Shown one piece after another: positions 16,974 through 24,615 of a stretch of DNA of 40,686 bases. Origin of the DNA: Fervidobacterium thailandense (GTDB lineage: Bacteria; Thermotogota; Thermotogae; Thermotogales; Fervidobacteriaceae). Position 1 is the first letter of the stretch. Every line of letters begins with the position of its first letter. The notes below the pieces were generated by a model. The model saw only the letters and a program-made list of their open reading frames with translations, was not told where the DNA came from and did not search any database. Both the position numbers and the translations under genes were made by a program. Where the stretch lies: positions 1-40,686 of the forward strand of contig NZ_LWAF01000013.1 in assembly GCF_001719065.1 (NCBI RefSeq), in the 5' to 3' direction.

Positions 16974-17996
16974 ATGAGGATGATCAAGTCTATCAAAGTT
17001 CCTCTGATAGTTCTCCTGTCGGTTGTGCTTTCCGGCTCGCTGCTGTTCGGCTGGTCTGGACACGGAGCTTTTACGTTTTTGGTCATAGCGAACTCCAGAG
17101 TTGAACTCGATTTCAAAGTGCCGATTCGGCCAAAAGATTTTTCCGAGGCCAGGATTTATAAGACCGATGGTAATTTGGCAAATTTTCTTGAGCAAGACAT
17201 CCTTGGACAAAACCACAGGTTGATCGAAGGTTATCTGAAAAGCTTTTTTGATTTCTTGAACAACCCACCTGTTGACGGAACCGTTCCTGCATGGCAAATC
17301 GTGGCCTTTTACAGTATGTTTCCCGACATAGGGATTGACCATGTCAAGGGGCTTTCCTGGATCCAGGATAATCTTTTGGGGGATGGCCACGGTTTGCGAC
17401 ACGGAAGGGTAAAAGTTGGACCGTTGGAAGTTTTCGAAGCAGACAGCTCTTTCCTTTATTTCATGGACTTATCCCGTTCGCTGCTGATTTCGGGAAATTT
17501 GTACTGGGGCTTAAGGTTCTTTGGATATGCACTTCACTACCTTCAAGACATCACGCAACCTTACCACGTCAGGCCTGGAACGGTTTGGGAACTGATCGCT
17601 TATCCTTTCGATCCTAAGGTGCGAACCTTGCTGAGAAACGCGCATACCGCAGGTGACAGACTACTTGCGTACCTGATTCTTTACGAACGCGAAAGACTTG
17701 AGGCAGTCATACGTGAGTCCAAGCCGATTTTCTTTGATAGTCACCGCCAGCTTATCCTTGAGGCTTTCATGTACTCTTACTACAGGTTCCCGAAATTTCA
17801 CAACATGGTGAAGGACACGTTTGGAAACGTACTCTTCATTCGCGCACCGAGTGTGGAAGAGATGGCCAGTATGAGGAATAATCCTAAGTTCAAGGAGCTT
17901 GTTTCTTACACACTGGAAATAATCTCCACACTTTCGGGCCTTATGAAAGGCCTGCTTGTGGAGCTTGAAACGTTCCTAAAGCAAACACGTTTCTAA
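16974..17996 (+). CDS. Exported zinc-dependent phospholipase C / S1-P1 nuclease-fold protein
   Basis: 340 residues. A signal peptide (about 1-26) ends just before Trp27, so the mature protein would begin WSGHG. In Bacillus phospholipase C and P1 nuclease the N-terminal Trp itself binds zinc. The other ligands are visible with matching spacing: H188-x3-D192-x5-H198 in LHYLQDITQPYH, and H224-x3-D228 in AHTAGD (D in place of the usual E). D118 in FPDIG and H143 in RHG are candidates for the remaining pair. Family members cleave phospholipids or single-stranded nucleic acid. Which applies here cannot be told. GGAGG precedes ATG 16974. Confidence 0.75.
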   Translation: MRMIKSIKVPLIVLLSVVLSGSLLFGWSGHGAFTFLVIANSRVELDFKVPIRPKDFSEARIYKTDGNLANFLEQDILGQNHRLIEGYLKSFFDFLNNPPVDGTVPAWQIVAFYSMFPDIGIDHVKGLSWIQDNLLGDGHGLRHGRVKVGPLEVFEADSSFLYFMDLSRSLLISGNLYWGLRFFGYALHYLQDITQPYHVRPGTVWELIAYPFDPKVRTLLRNAHTAGDRLLAYLILYERERLEAVIRESKPIFFDSHRQLILEAFMYSYYRFPKFHNMVKDTFGNVLFIRAPSVEEMASMRNNPKFKELVSYTLEIISTLSGLMKGLLVELETFLKQTRF

Positions 17997-18072
17997 GGAA
18001 TTTTTAAGGTTAGAGGGTTAAACTAAACTTGGTAAGATGTTCAACCCCACACTATGATGGGAGGTGTTGGTG

Positions 18073-19017
18073 GTGAGAAAATCTTTTGTTTTGACAACCA
18101 TAGCTTTGGTGTCGACGCTTTTTGTACTTTTCAGTTGTACCCAACTCACTCAACTTTTCGAGCCAAGGAAAAGTGTTACCGTGGTACTGAACGCATTTTC
18201 AGATGACCAGCCCAAAGTTGCGAGTATTGACACCCCAGAACTTCTCGCACAACGAGACAAACCTTGGGTATCGGACATAGAAGCTTTGAAAGTCAAGGTT
18301 TCGAAATTCTCTTACAGGTATTCAACAGACCTTGGTGAGAACAAGTGGGCAACACCAACCACTGTGGATGTAGTTGTTGACCTTGTAAAACTGACAACAG
18401 AAGAATACGAATGGTTGAAATTCGAAGTACCCAACGGAGCTGTTATACTCGGAATTGCCTTGGAGATCAAGGAAGCCACGGTGACTATAAACGGAGTGGA
18501 TTATCCCGTCACGATTCCCGGTGATAAAAAAGTCATCAAGATTCCAAATATGAACTGGAAGATAGGAGAAGACGTGGTTCTCGAGCTGAGACTTGATCTT
18601 TCACGTAGCATAATAAAGAGAGCGAAAAGTAACAACGGAAGAATTGAATATGAATACATCCTCATTCCAAACTTCGGTTGGCGTTGGAGAAGCGATTTGA
18701 AAAATCTGTGGGCAATCCAAGGAACGATCACAATTAACAATCAAAAACCTCAAGAACCGCTGTACGTTGTCCTTTTCGAAGGCGAAACACCAACTTCCAC
18801 ACCTCTGGTAGCGCAGTTCTTGCCTGTGAGAAAGGAAGGCCAGTTCTACCTTGGCAAACACAAGAAGGGAACGTACACGATTATCATATACGACAACTTA
18901 GATTTCCAATACACCGATACCGGAGTGAGCATTTCTGGAAGAAAAGCTTATCAGAACACTTTCGAACACGGAAAAACGTCCGCGACAACAAACTTGACGA
19001 TCAACATTACAAAATAG
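18073..19017 (+). CDS. Lipoprotein with beta-rich domain (DUF4382-like)
   Basis: About 314 residues. A lipobox (LFVLFSC) marks a lipoprotein. The mature part has beta strands and a pattern (ALKVKVSKFSYRY, TTVDVVVDLVKL, GAVILGIALEIKEATVTING) like the DUF4382 family of secreted carboxypeptidase-regulatory-like proteins. The last third looks like a separate small beta domain (QPQEPLYVVLFEGE... DNLDFQY). No enzyme motif is seen. Several in-frame GTG/TTG codons begin the frame; GTG 18073 has GGGAGG at the best spacing. It follows the phospholipase-like gene by 76 bases and may share its transcript. Confidence 0.6.
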   Translation: MRKSFVLTTIALVSTLFVLFSCTQLTQLFEPRKSVTVVLNAFSDDQPKVASIDTPELLAQRDKPWVSDIEALKVKVSKFSYRYSTDLGENKWATPTTVDVVVDLVKLTTEEYEWLKFEVPNGAVILGIALEIKEATVTINGVDYPVTIPGDKKVIKIPNMNWKIGEDVVLELRLDLSRSIIKRAKSNNGRIEYEYILIPNFGWRWRSDLKNLWAIQGTITINNQKPQEPLYVVLFEGETPTSTPLVAQFLPVRKEGQFYLGKHKKGTYTIIIYDNLDFQYTDTGVSISGRKAYQNTFEHGKTSATTNLTINITK

Positions 19018-19043
19018 CAAGTGTATGAGAGAACCGAGAGTAA

Positions 19044-19076
19044 AAAAGCGGGGGCAATCCCCGCTTTTATTTTTTC
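19044..19076. terminator. Bidirectional terminator between the lipoprotein and SDH-protease genes
   Basis: AAAAGCGGGG (19044-19053) pairs with CCCCGCTTTT (19059-19068) across GCAAT, followed by ATTTTTTC. The A-run on the left gives a T-run on the minus strand. Confidence 0.9.
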
Positions 19077-19917
19077 ATTTCTTTGGTTGCTCCCCTCTTC
19101 TATAATCCATCGGAACGTATCCTATCGACGGCCTCCCACCCGCCGGGTTTTTGTATAACTCCATCAGTTCGTAAATCTCCTTTGGCATGTCGGTAGAGAC
19201 TCTCAGCCCAAGTTCTCTGGCTTTTTCAACTGTTATCGGATAATCGTGCGTCCAGTAGCCACTAACAAGCTTATCGGCCAGTTCCTCCGCTTTGTCGGGG
19301 TACTTTTCTTTTAGTAGATCAGTAACGTATTCCTTCATCTGTTTCATGGCCTTCTCCGCCACATCGGCGAGTATCAGCGTCTGGTCGTCTATCTCATCGA
19401 TGTTCTTTTTCTTCAAAACGGAGAGTATCGATGCGGCGGGGAATTGACCAATTTGTGGATCGACCGGTCCAAGGACCGCGTTCTCGTCCATGACGATTTC
19501 GTCGGCGGCCAGTGCGATTAACGTTCCACCAGACATGGCATAGTGGGGAACGAAAACGGTAACCTTTCCTTTGTGTTTTCTAAGAGCGTTCGCTATCTGT
19601 TCTGCTGCAAGTACCAGACCACCCGGTGTGTGGATTATGAAGTCAATGGGCATATCTGGTGGTGTCATCTTTATCGCCCTGAGAACTTCCTCTGAATCCT
19701 CAATGTCTATAAACTTTCTAATGCCAAAGCCAAGAAAACTTATGGACTCTTGTCTGTGTATCAACGTGATCACGCGACTCTTTCTTTTCATCTCGATGGT
19801 GCGCATCAGTGCCTCTCGAGAGGAATTCAAAGACAGGTTCTTGAAAAGTGGTGTGAGTGATGAAAAGATGAGTATCATCCAAAACAACTGAAAGATGATC
19901 GTAAAGAAATCGACCAT
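19075..19917 (-). CDS. Membrane-anchored ClpP-like serine protease (SDH/DUF114 family)
   Basis: 280 residues. One N-terminal membrane helix (about 5-25), then a crotonase/ClpP-type fold. DFIIHTPGGLVLAAEQIA provides the oxyanion Gly-Gly strand. HYAMSGGTLIALAADEIVMD contains the nucleophile Ser129 in the MSGGT context. VLGPVDPQIGQFPA closes the core. This is the family of serine dehydrogenase proteinases related to SppA/NfeD-type membrane proteases. The likely job is turnover of membrane or exported peptides. GAGGTAGAAAGC precedes ATG 19917. Confidence 0.88.
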   Translation of the reverse strand: MVDFFTIIFQLFWMILIFSSLTPLFKNLSLNSSREALMRTIEMKRKSRVITLIHRQESISFLGFGIRKFIDIEDSEEVLRAIKMTPPDMPIDFIIHTPGGLVLAAEQIANALRKHKGKVTVFVPHYAMSGGTLIALAADEIVMDENAVLGPVDPQIGQFPAASILSVLKKKNIDEIDDQTLILADVAEKAMKQMKEYVTDLLKEKYPDKAEELADKLVSGYWTHDYPITVEKARELGLRVSTDMPKEIYELMELYKNPAGGRPSIGYVPMDYRRGEQPKK

Positions 19918-19965
19918 GCTTTCTACCTCCTGTATAAAATGATAGTGTGTTACTTACCAATAAAA

Positions 19966-19974
19966 ATTATACCA
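19966..19974 (-). promoter_or_regulatory. Extended -10 promoter of the SDH-protease gene
   Basis: The minus strand reads TGGTATAAT (TATAAT at plus 19966-19971 with an upstream TGn), a typical extended -10. The -35 region is poor. Confidence 0.5.
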
Positions 19975-20063
19975 AAATTTACTTAAAGTTAGTCCCCCCT
20001 CTAAGTTTTGAGGTAGTTCTAAGGTTTTGGCTTCTTTTCTTAACGTGTTAAAGATATCTTTAA

Positions 20064-20306
20064 GGCGGAAAAAGCACAAAACACAAGGGAATATCGAAAA
20101 AAGGGAACAAAGTGCTGAGAAGGATATTCTACAACTTAGCGATAAGAGCGATAAGGTTGATAGAGAAGTACAAGAAGAAATACCGAGAGCTAATATCAAG
20201 TGGCAAAAAGCCAAAGCAAGCGATAATAGCCATAGCGAGGAAATTAGCTGAGTTAGTATGGATATTATGGACAAGAAAAGAGTCGTTTGACATGACGAAA
20301 GCATAA
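20064..20306 (+). pseudogene. Remnant of an IS110-family transposase (C-terminal fragment)
   Basis: One frame, open from just after a TAA at 20061, reads HKGISKKGNKVLRRIFYNLA and then GKKPKQAIIAIARKLAELVW before a stop at 20306. This is the recognisable end of the Transposase_20 (IS116/IS110/IS902) domain. The N-terminal RuvC-like DEDD part and the rest of the element are absent, so it is a dead fragment. I see no ends or duplicated target. Bases 20307-20480 hold nothing I recognise. Confidence 0.7.
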
Positions 20307-20489
20307 TTTCAAAGACCGAGAGAGCAAGCAGGAATAACAACTAAAGCGAAGATAAGGACGAATGCACGTAAGCGACGAGAAGTTGCAAAAATATGGTATT
20401 GGCAAAAACTTAAAAACTGAAGGATTCATCTAAGCAACATGCAAATTTTCGAATTCACCTATTGACTTTCTAGAGTACCCCTAAAGGAG

Positions 20490-20867
20490 GAGAGCCTGCG
20501 GCAAACAAGTCTCCTGTCACAAAACTTTCGGAACTTAACCTACCAGCTACAACTAAAATTTTTATGATCAACTCAAACCTTGGGTCTATTACAACTTCAG
20601 GGTTGTACGTGTTGATCACAGCATTGCGAATTACTCAGTTACATTAATCCGCAGCTGCTACGGAGTTCTACGATTATCGCTATTCCAGATATAGGATTTT
20701 CGATACGAGTTACCAAGACTGGCTCAAACGGCGGTAGTTTGGTTACATTCTTTTTTGAAAATCTGTCAGTCGCTTACTTCGAATACGATACGAGGACAGG
20801 ATTGCTACTTTATCAAGATTACACGGACGTAAGTTTTCGAACAGCGATCATGTTGACAGGAAGATGA
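20490..20867 (+). pseudogene. Degraded coding sequence, origin unknown
   Basis: Two overlapping frames look protein-like but neither has a start and ribosome site in place. One ends near 20646 (NLGSITTSGLYVLIT). The other runs to a TGA at 20867 (IGFSIRVTKTGSNGG, ENLSVAYFEYDTRTGLLL). The second reads like the last beta-rich domain of a secreted protein. A frameshift near 20616-20646 would join them. It lies just after the transposase scrap and is probably an eroded gene. Confidence 0.45.
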
Positions 20868-20960
20868 GGTTGAAAAAATAGTTGTTCAATAACTTTTCGT
20901 GCGCACATCCCTTTTAAGTTTATTGAGCTTCATGGTATAATTTTTTGAAGAAATCAAGTG

Positions 20961-21371
20961 ATGAGTGTGCAAAGGGGTGGAACACTTCTGAGCTTTAATA
21001 ATTTCGTTCGCAGAACGCTGTATTTTCTTATAGGTTTTGTTTCTCTTGTTTTTGGAATTATTGGAATATTCGTTCCGATCTTGCCAACGACACCTTTTCT
21101 TTTACTGTCGGCATGGTGTTTTCTCCGTTCCTCAAAGAAATTTTACAACTGGCTTCTGAATCACAAAGTTTTGGGATTTTACGTAAAAAACTACCTGGTT
21201 CACCGAGGAACAACTCGAAAAGCTAAGATCTATACGTTGGTTTTTCTCTGGCTCGTCATCTTGATTTCCACAGTGTTTTTCGTTCAAACTCTTTGGCTCA
21301 GAACTTTGCTGTTAGTAATCGCATGTCTTGTTTCGATACATGTAGTAACACTGCGAGATATTGAGAAATGA
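20961..21371 (+). CDS. DUF454 (YbaN-family) inner-membrane protein
   Basis: About 136 residues. The family core is clear: a helix pair with GIIGIFVPILPTTPFLLLSAWCFLRSS, then FYNWLLNHKVLG, and a C-terminal pair of membrane helices. The function of this family is unknown. The start is uncertain. ATG 20961 lacks a ribosome site, whereas AGGGGTGG at 20973-20980 points to the in-frame CTG at 20988, which would be a rare initiator. A TATAAT at about 20936-20941 is the likely -10. Confidence 0.8.
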   Translation: MSVQRGGTLLSFNNFVRRTLYFLIGFVSLVFGIIGIFVPILPTTPFLLLSAWCFLRSSKKFYNWLLNHKVLGFYVKNYLVHRGTTRKAKIYTLVFLWLVILISTVFFVQTLWLRTLLLVIACLVSIHVVTLRDIEK

Positions 21372-21533
21372 GCAAACATACGTTCGAAACAGTCATACAG
21401 CACGTATAAATAACTTTTCTGAATATTGACTGCTTTTACTGTGGGAGTACAATTGGCATGTACGTTTGAGAATCCGCATAAATACTGTCTCTTGTATTTT
21501 CTTTGTTTCCAAAGCGAATTTGGAAAAAGGTGC

Positions 21534-21562
21534 TTGACAAATTTTCATCGATGTGGTATAAT
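21534..21562 (+). promoter_or_regulatory. Orphan consensus promoter resembling the tRNA-Asn promoter
   Basis: TTGACA (21534-21539) and TATAAT (21557-21562), 17-base spacer ending CGATGTGG, as in the tRNA-Asn promoter at 1455-1482. Transcription would begin near 21569 and meet a terminator at 21584, leaving an RNA of about 40 bases with no tRNA or gene. Confidence 0.8.
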
Positions 21563-21583
21563 ATATGGTGACGTTGCTTGAAA

Positions 21584-21613
21584 CCCCAGGAAAACTGGGG
21601 CTTTTTTATTTTT
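21584..21613 (+). terminator. Terminator immediately after the orphan promoter
   Basis: CCCCAG (21584-21589), loop GAAAA, CTGGGG (21595-21600), then CTTTTTTATTTTT. A compact, strong intrinsic terminator. Confidence 0.85.
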
Positions 21614-21635
21614 AATGGATAATTAAGGAAATTAA

Positions 21636-21665
21636 AAAAGCCCGGGATGGACATCCCGGGCTTTT
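21636..21665 (-). terminator. Terminator of the NADH-oxidase-like gene
   Basis: A 13-bp perfect stem, 21636-21648 with 21653-21665, loop GGAC. On the minus strand it is followed by TTTTTTAATTT, just beyond the stop at 21682. Confidence 0.88.
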
Positions 21666-21681
21666 GTTTGCTTTATTTCTT

Positions 21682-22845
21682 TTACCTTGAAAAAATAACA
21701 TTTTCAGCTGCTTTGATCACGGGATAGACCGTTGGTGCTGCGGTTAAAAGTGGATGAGTTCCTATTTGCATGGTGTAAAGTTCAGAGACGGTCATCCGCT
21801 TTTGTATCGCGAGTCCAATGAAGTTGATTATTTCACCGGCGGAATCTCCTCCAACGACCTCTCCACCAAGTATCGTACCACATTCTTTGGCAACGATGAG
21901 TTTCACTATTTGCTTTTTCGCGTTCGGTAGTGTGCCTGGGTGCTTATCAATTGCTTCAGCATAGCCAACCATTACATCAAAACCGTTCTTTTTTGCTTCT
22001 TCTTCAATTAAACCAGCGGATCCGATTGCCAACGTCCCAACCTTGGTCGAGAAGATCGCAATAGTTCCAAGGAAAGTCCTAACCGTTGAGAGCTCGTAGA
22101 GATTAGCTCCAGCTATTCTTGCTTCTGTAGTTGCTGTGGAAGCGAGCATAACGGGGACGCTTCTTCTCGTAACAAAGTCAATTTTTTGTGCGCAGTCTCC
22201 AACGGCAAATACATCTGGATCCGTTACTGTGCGCATGTAAGAATCGACCCGAATCATACGATAGCGATTTACCTCGAATCCAGCTTCGATGGCAATTTCG
22301 GTATTTGGTACATAACCTGTTGCCAATATGACCGCATCTGCTCTTACTTCTTCACCGTTCTCAAATATTACCGTCTCCACCTTACCGTTTCCCCTTATCT
22401 CAAGAATCTTGGCGTTGACCATTATCTTCACACCCAGTTTTTCAAGTTCCTCGGCCGGGAATTTTGCAACATCTGCATCGAAAGCTTTGGGAAGAATGTG
22501 CGGCATAATTTCCACAAGGATGACTTCCTTACCTTCAAGGGCAAGCTGCTCCGAAACTTCAACTCCGATGAAGCCGGCTCCGACAACAATGACTCTGTTC
22601 AAGCTGGAAAGTTTTTCTTTCATCTTTGCAAGATAATTAGCATCTTTCGGAACTGTGAACACATTCTCAAGTTCTACACCCTTGATCGGAGGGATATACG
22701 GTTTTGAACCGAGCGCAAGCACCAGCTTCTCGTAAGAAACTTCTTTCCCTGCGCGCGTATAAAGAATTTTGTTTGTTCTATCGATTTTCACAACCTCGTC
22801 GATGAGAAGTTCAATACCCATCTGTTGATAGACTTGACCAGGCAT
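21682..22845 (-). pseudogene. NADH oxidase / CoA-disulfide-reductase-like flavoprotein, 3' part cut off by an IS605 insertion
   Basis: 387 residues continuing the fragment at 24616-24799. It retains the end of the FAD region (LVLALGSKPYIPPIKG), the NAD(P)H-binding Rossmann motif (VIVVGAGFIGVEVSEQLALEG), the second FAD contact (VFAVGDCAQ) and the dimerisation domain. The flavin GGSAAG motif and the redox Cys lie on the other side of the insertion. The IS ends directly before an in-frame ATG at 22845 (MPGQVYQQ), and its last bases supply AGGAGG four bases upstream, so a truncated protein could be made. An open frame extends back to 23088, but that part is antisense to tnpB and is not genuine. 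Confidence 0.85.
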
Positions 22846-22980
22846 TTGACCTCCTCCCCGCATTAAAATGCGGGGATTCTTCGTGCGGTGTGTTAGCTTA
22901 CTAACCTTAACCGCACTGGGCTGGCCAAGGCCCCTACTCCTACTCCTGCTACCGAGCTCGGAGATACCTTCTTGAGTATG
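22846..22980 (-). ncRNA. Probable omega (reRNA) scaffold of TnpB at the right end
   Basis: In IS605-type elements the TnpB guide RNA is read through the 3' end of tnpB and the right end, and its guide is the host sequence just past the element. Here the scaffold would end at 22846 after the hairpin 22856-22875. The natural guide would be the minus strand from 22845 downward, starting ATGCCTGGTCAAGTCT. The 5' limit is a guess. Confidence 0.5.
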
Positions 22981-24113
22981 TTCAAAGCACCGTTTACGTC
23001 GGCGTTTAGAACAGTACCACAGCTCGAGCAAACGTACAGACCTCGGTATTTTCTGTTCGCTTTGTCTACCGTTCCACAGCGCGAACACGTTTGCGAAGTG
23101 TACGCTTCATCGATTTGGACAACTTGAATGCCGTAGGCTTTAGCTTTGTACTTCAGCTTTTGCAAGAATTTACCATACGGCATCTGATGAAGCTTTTGGT
23201 TGCTTTGGCTTCCAATATCGATGTTAGTTATTCCATGGTTAAGTTTGCCAACAACTATTACTCCCACACCATTTTCGACGCAGTAGTCGACGATACTCTT
23301 TGATGCTTTGTGCACGAAGTCGTTAACGTAGTTTTGTCTGTATCGATAGAGCCTATGCAATCGCTTCGAGGTCTTGAGTTTTTGTCTATCGAGTACGGAC
23401 TTTAGTTTGGCTGTTTTCTTGTTCACCAGCCTGAGTTTGGAAAGTAGTACCCTGCCATCGATGATGAAGCTCTTGGCTCCATCAGTGCACGTTGCAAAGT
23501 TACTAACACCCAGGTCGATGGCTAAAATCTTGCTTCCATTTAGCTGTGGCTGGTCTTTGAAATCTTGGATAGGTTCTCTGTAGATTATCCTGAGTGAGTA
23601 GGAAATGTGCCCAAAGGCTTGATACGGAACAAGTTCAACTTGCTGAATCTTCACGGAATCGAGCGATAGAGTTCTTGGCAACTCTATCCATACGTACTCG
23701 GACTCGATTCCGTGGGCTGATTTGAGGTATTCCTTGGTTTGCTTTGAGAGAGACAACCTGAGCTTGCAACCAACGACTTTGAAACCGTTCTCTTTCCAAG
23801 TTACTGGGAAATGTCCGTCCTTGGGTTGGTAGCGTGGACGTTTGGTATGCTTATCGAACGTATTCTTCCAGGCAACTTGAAGCTTCTGGAGGACAGCTTG
23901 AGCACTCTGAGAATGCAAGTTACGAGCAAAGAAGTTATCTTTGAGCTTATGCTCAAGTTCATAGATAGACACACCGTTCTTCTCTATTTCGTAGTTAGCA
24001 ACATTCCACAGTTTGGATGCTGAATATGTTAGGTGTCCGAAAATTATAGCAAGTTTCTTATCCGTCTTTCTTGACAGGTCTAAGACAAAGCACTTAGTTA
24101 CAAATTCTGGCAT
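22893..24113 (-). CDS. tnpB: TnpB, RNA-guided nuclease of the IS605 element (variant active site)
   Basis: 406 residues, intact. An N-terminal OrfB-type helical/WED region is followed by a RuvC fold: first Asp in AIDLGVSNFAT (D200), zinc ribbon CSRCG...CSSCG (C343, C346, C362, C365) and last Asp in NADVNGALN (D372). The position that normally holds the RuvC-II Glu reads VVGKLN (G289). A Glu at 336 in QIDEAYTSQ, just before the zinc ribbon, is the likely replacement. TnpB cuts DNA next to a motif equal to the element's left target, predicted TTAC here. It overlaps tnpA by 16 bases. Confidence 0.92.
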   Translation of the reverse strand: MPEFVTKCFVLDLSRKTDKKLAIIFGHLTYSASKLWNVANYEIEKNGVSIYELEHKLKDNFFARNLHSQSAQAVLQKLQVAWKNTFDKHTKRPRYQPKDGHFPVTWKENGFKVVGCKLRLSLSKQTKEYLKSAHGIESEYVWIELPRTLSLDSVKIQQVELVPYQAFGHISYSLRIIYREPIQDFKDQPQLNGSKILAIDLGVSNFATCTDGAKSFIIDGRVLLSKLRLVNKKTAKLKSVLDRQKLKTSKRLHRLYRYRQNYVNDFVHKASKSIVDYCVENGVGVIVVGKLNHGITNIDIGSQSNQKLHQMPYGKFLQKLKYKAKAYGIQVVQIDEAYTSQTCSRCGTVDKANRKYRGLYVCSSCGTVLNADVNGALNILKKVSPSSVAGVGVGALASPVRLRLVS

Positions 24114-24490
24114 TCATCGATGTACCTCCTGATAGTTTCGGCAGAAACGTTGCCGTGTGTTGCGATAAAATAAGAGTCTGTCCACAAATGTTTCGAATTG
24201 CGCAGTGTTGGGAATTTAGCCCTGAGCTTTCTTGCAGTAGTTCCTTTGACGATTTTTATAATCTCAGCAGGGCTATACTTTGGAGGTGCTGAGAGGAACA
24301 AGTGTACATGGTCGGGCATAACCTCTAATGCTAAGATTTCAAAACCGAATTGTTGGGCAATTTCGTTGATTATGCTACAGAGTTCAGTTTTAACGTTGCC
24401 GTTCAAAAGCTGCTTCCAATATTTTGGAATCCAGACGAAATGATAGGCGATTTGGTATTTTGCGTGTCGTGAGGATTTAATTGCTACCAT
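24098..24490 (-). CDS. tnpA: TnpA, Y1-type HUH transposase of the IS605 element
   Basis: About 130 residues, the normal length. The HUH motif is PDHVHLFL and the single catalytic Tyr is in TIRRYIDEC, so the enzyme looks active. It performs single-strand excision and insertion at the subterminal hairpins. ATG 24490 follows GGGGTG by 8 bases; an in-frame TTG at 24496 is less likely. Confidence 0.95.
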   Translation of the reverse strand: MVAIKSSRHAKYQIAYHFVWIPKYWKQLLNGNVKTELCSIINEIAQQFGFEILALEVMPDHVHLFLSAPPKYSPAEIIKIVKGTTARKLRAKFPTLRNSKHLWTDSYFIATHGNVSAETIRRYIDECQNL

Positions 24491-24537
24491 ATACAATTCA
24501 CCCCACTATCCATTAATTAACACTTGCGCTCGACTTT

Positions 24538-24565
24538 ATTATACCATATGCAACAAAAATATCAA
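24538..24565 (-). promoter_or_regulatory. Promoter of tnpA-tnpB in the left end
   Basis: On the minus strand TTGATA (plus 24560-24565) and TATAAT (plus 24538-24543) are 16 bases apart, directly inside the left-end hairpin. Confidence 0.7.
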
Positions 24566-24615
24566 GGCTCTGTATCCCCGCACTGAAGTGCGGGGCTTTA
24601 GAGCCTCCAAATTTT

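Larger units (their letters stand above)
21372..21681. other. 310-base gap holding an orphan promoter and two terminators
   Basis: No protein gene is credible. Bases 21372-21530 show nothing I can name. A consensus promoter, a terminator about 22 bases beyond its -10, and the terminator of the converging gene follow (listed separately). Confidence 0.6.
22846..24615 (-). mobile_element. IS200/IS605-family insertion sequence with tnpA and tnpB
   Basis: 1770 bases between deduced ends. The left end (right side on this strand) is flanked by the minus-strand tetranucleotide TTAC (plus 24616-24619). The right end finishes in TCAA (plus 22846-22849). That pair equals the cleavage sites known for IS608-type elements. 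Removing 22846-24615 fuses ..GAATTAC to ATGCCTGG.. and restores the host protein frame at the junction, which fixes both ends to the base. Subterminal hairpins are present at both ends (24576-24595 and 22856-22875), each with a 9-bp stem starting CCCCGCA. No target duplication is seen, as usual for this family. Confidence 0.93.

Noticed and set aside
20027-20251. 74-residue plus-strand frame
   Set aside because: It overlaps the transposase remnant in another frame and resembles no protein.
19954-20340. 128-residue minus-strand open frame
   Set aside because: It is the antisense shadow of the IS110 transposase remnant; its Leu/Ser-rich composition is typical of such shadows.
21436-21654. 72-residue minus-strand frame
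   Set aside because: It runs across the orphan promoter and its terminator hairpin and has no ribosome site.
22846-23088. N-terminal extension of the NADH-oxidase-like frame
   Set aside because: This part is antisense to tnpB and the IS right end; the residues are low-complexity and basic, and the gene truly continues at 24616.
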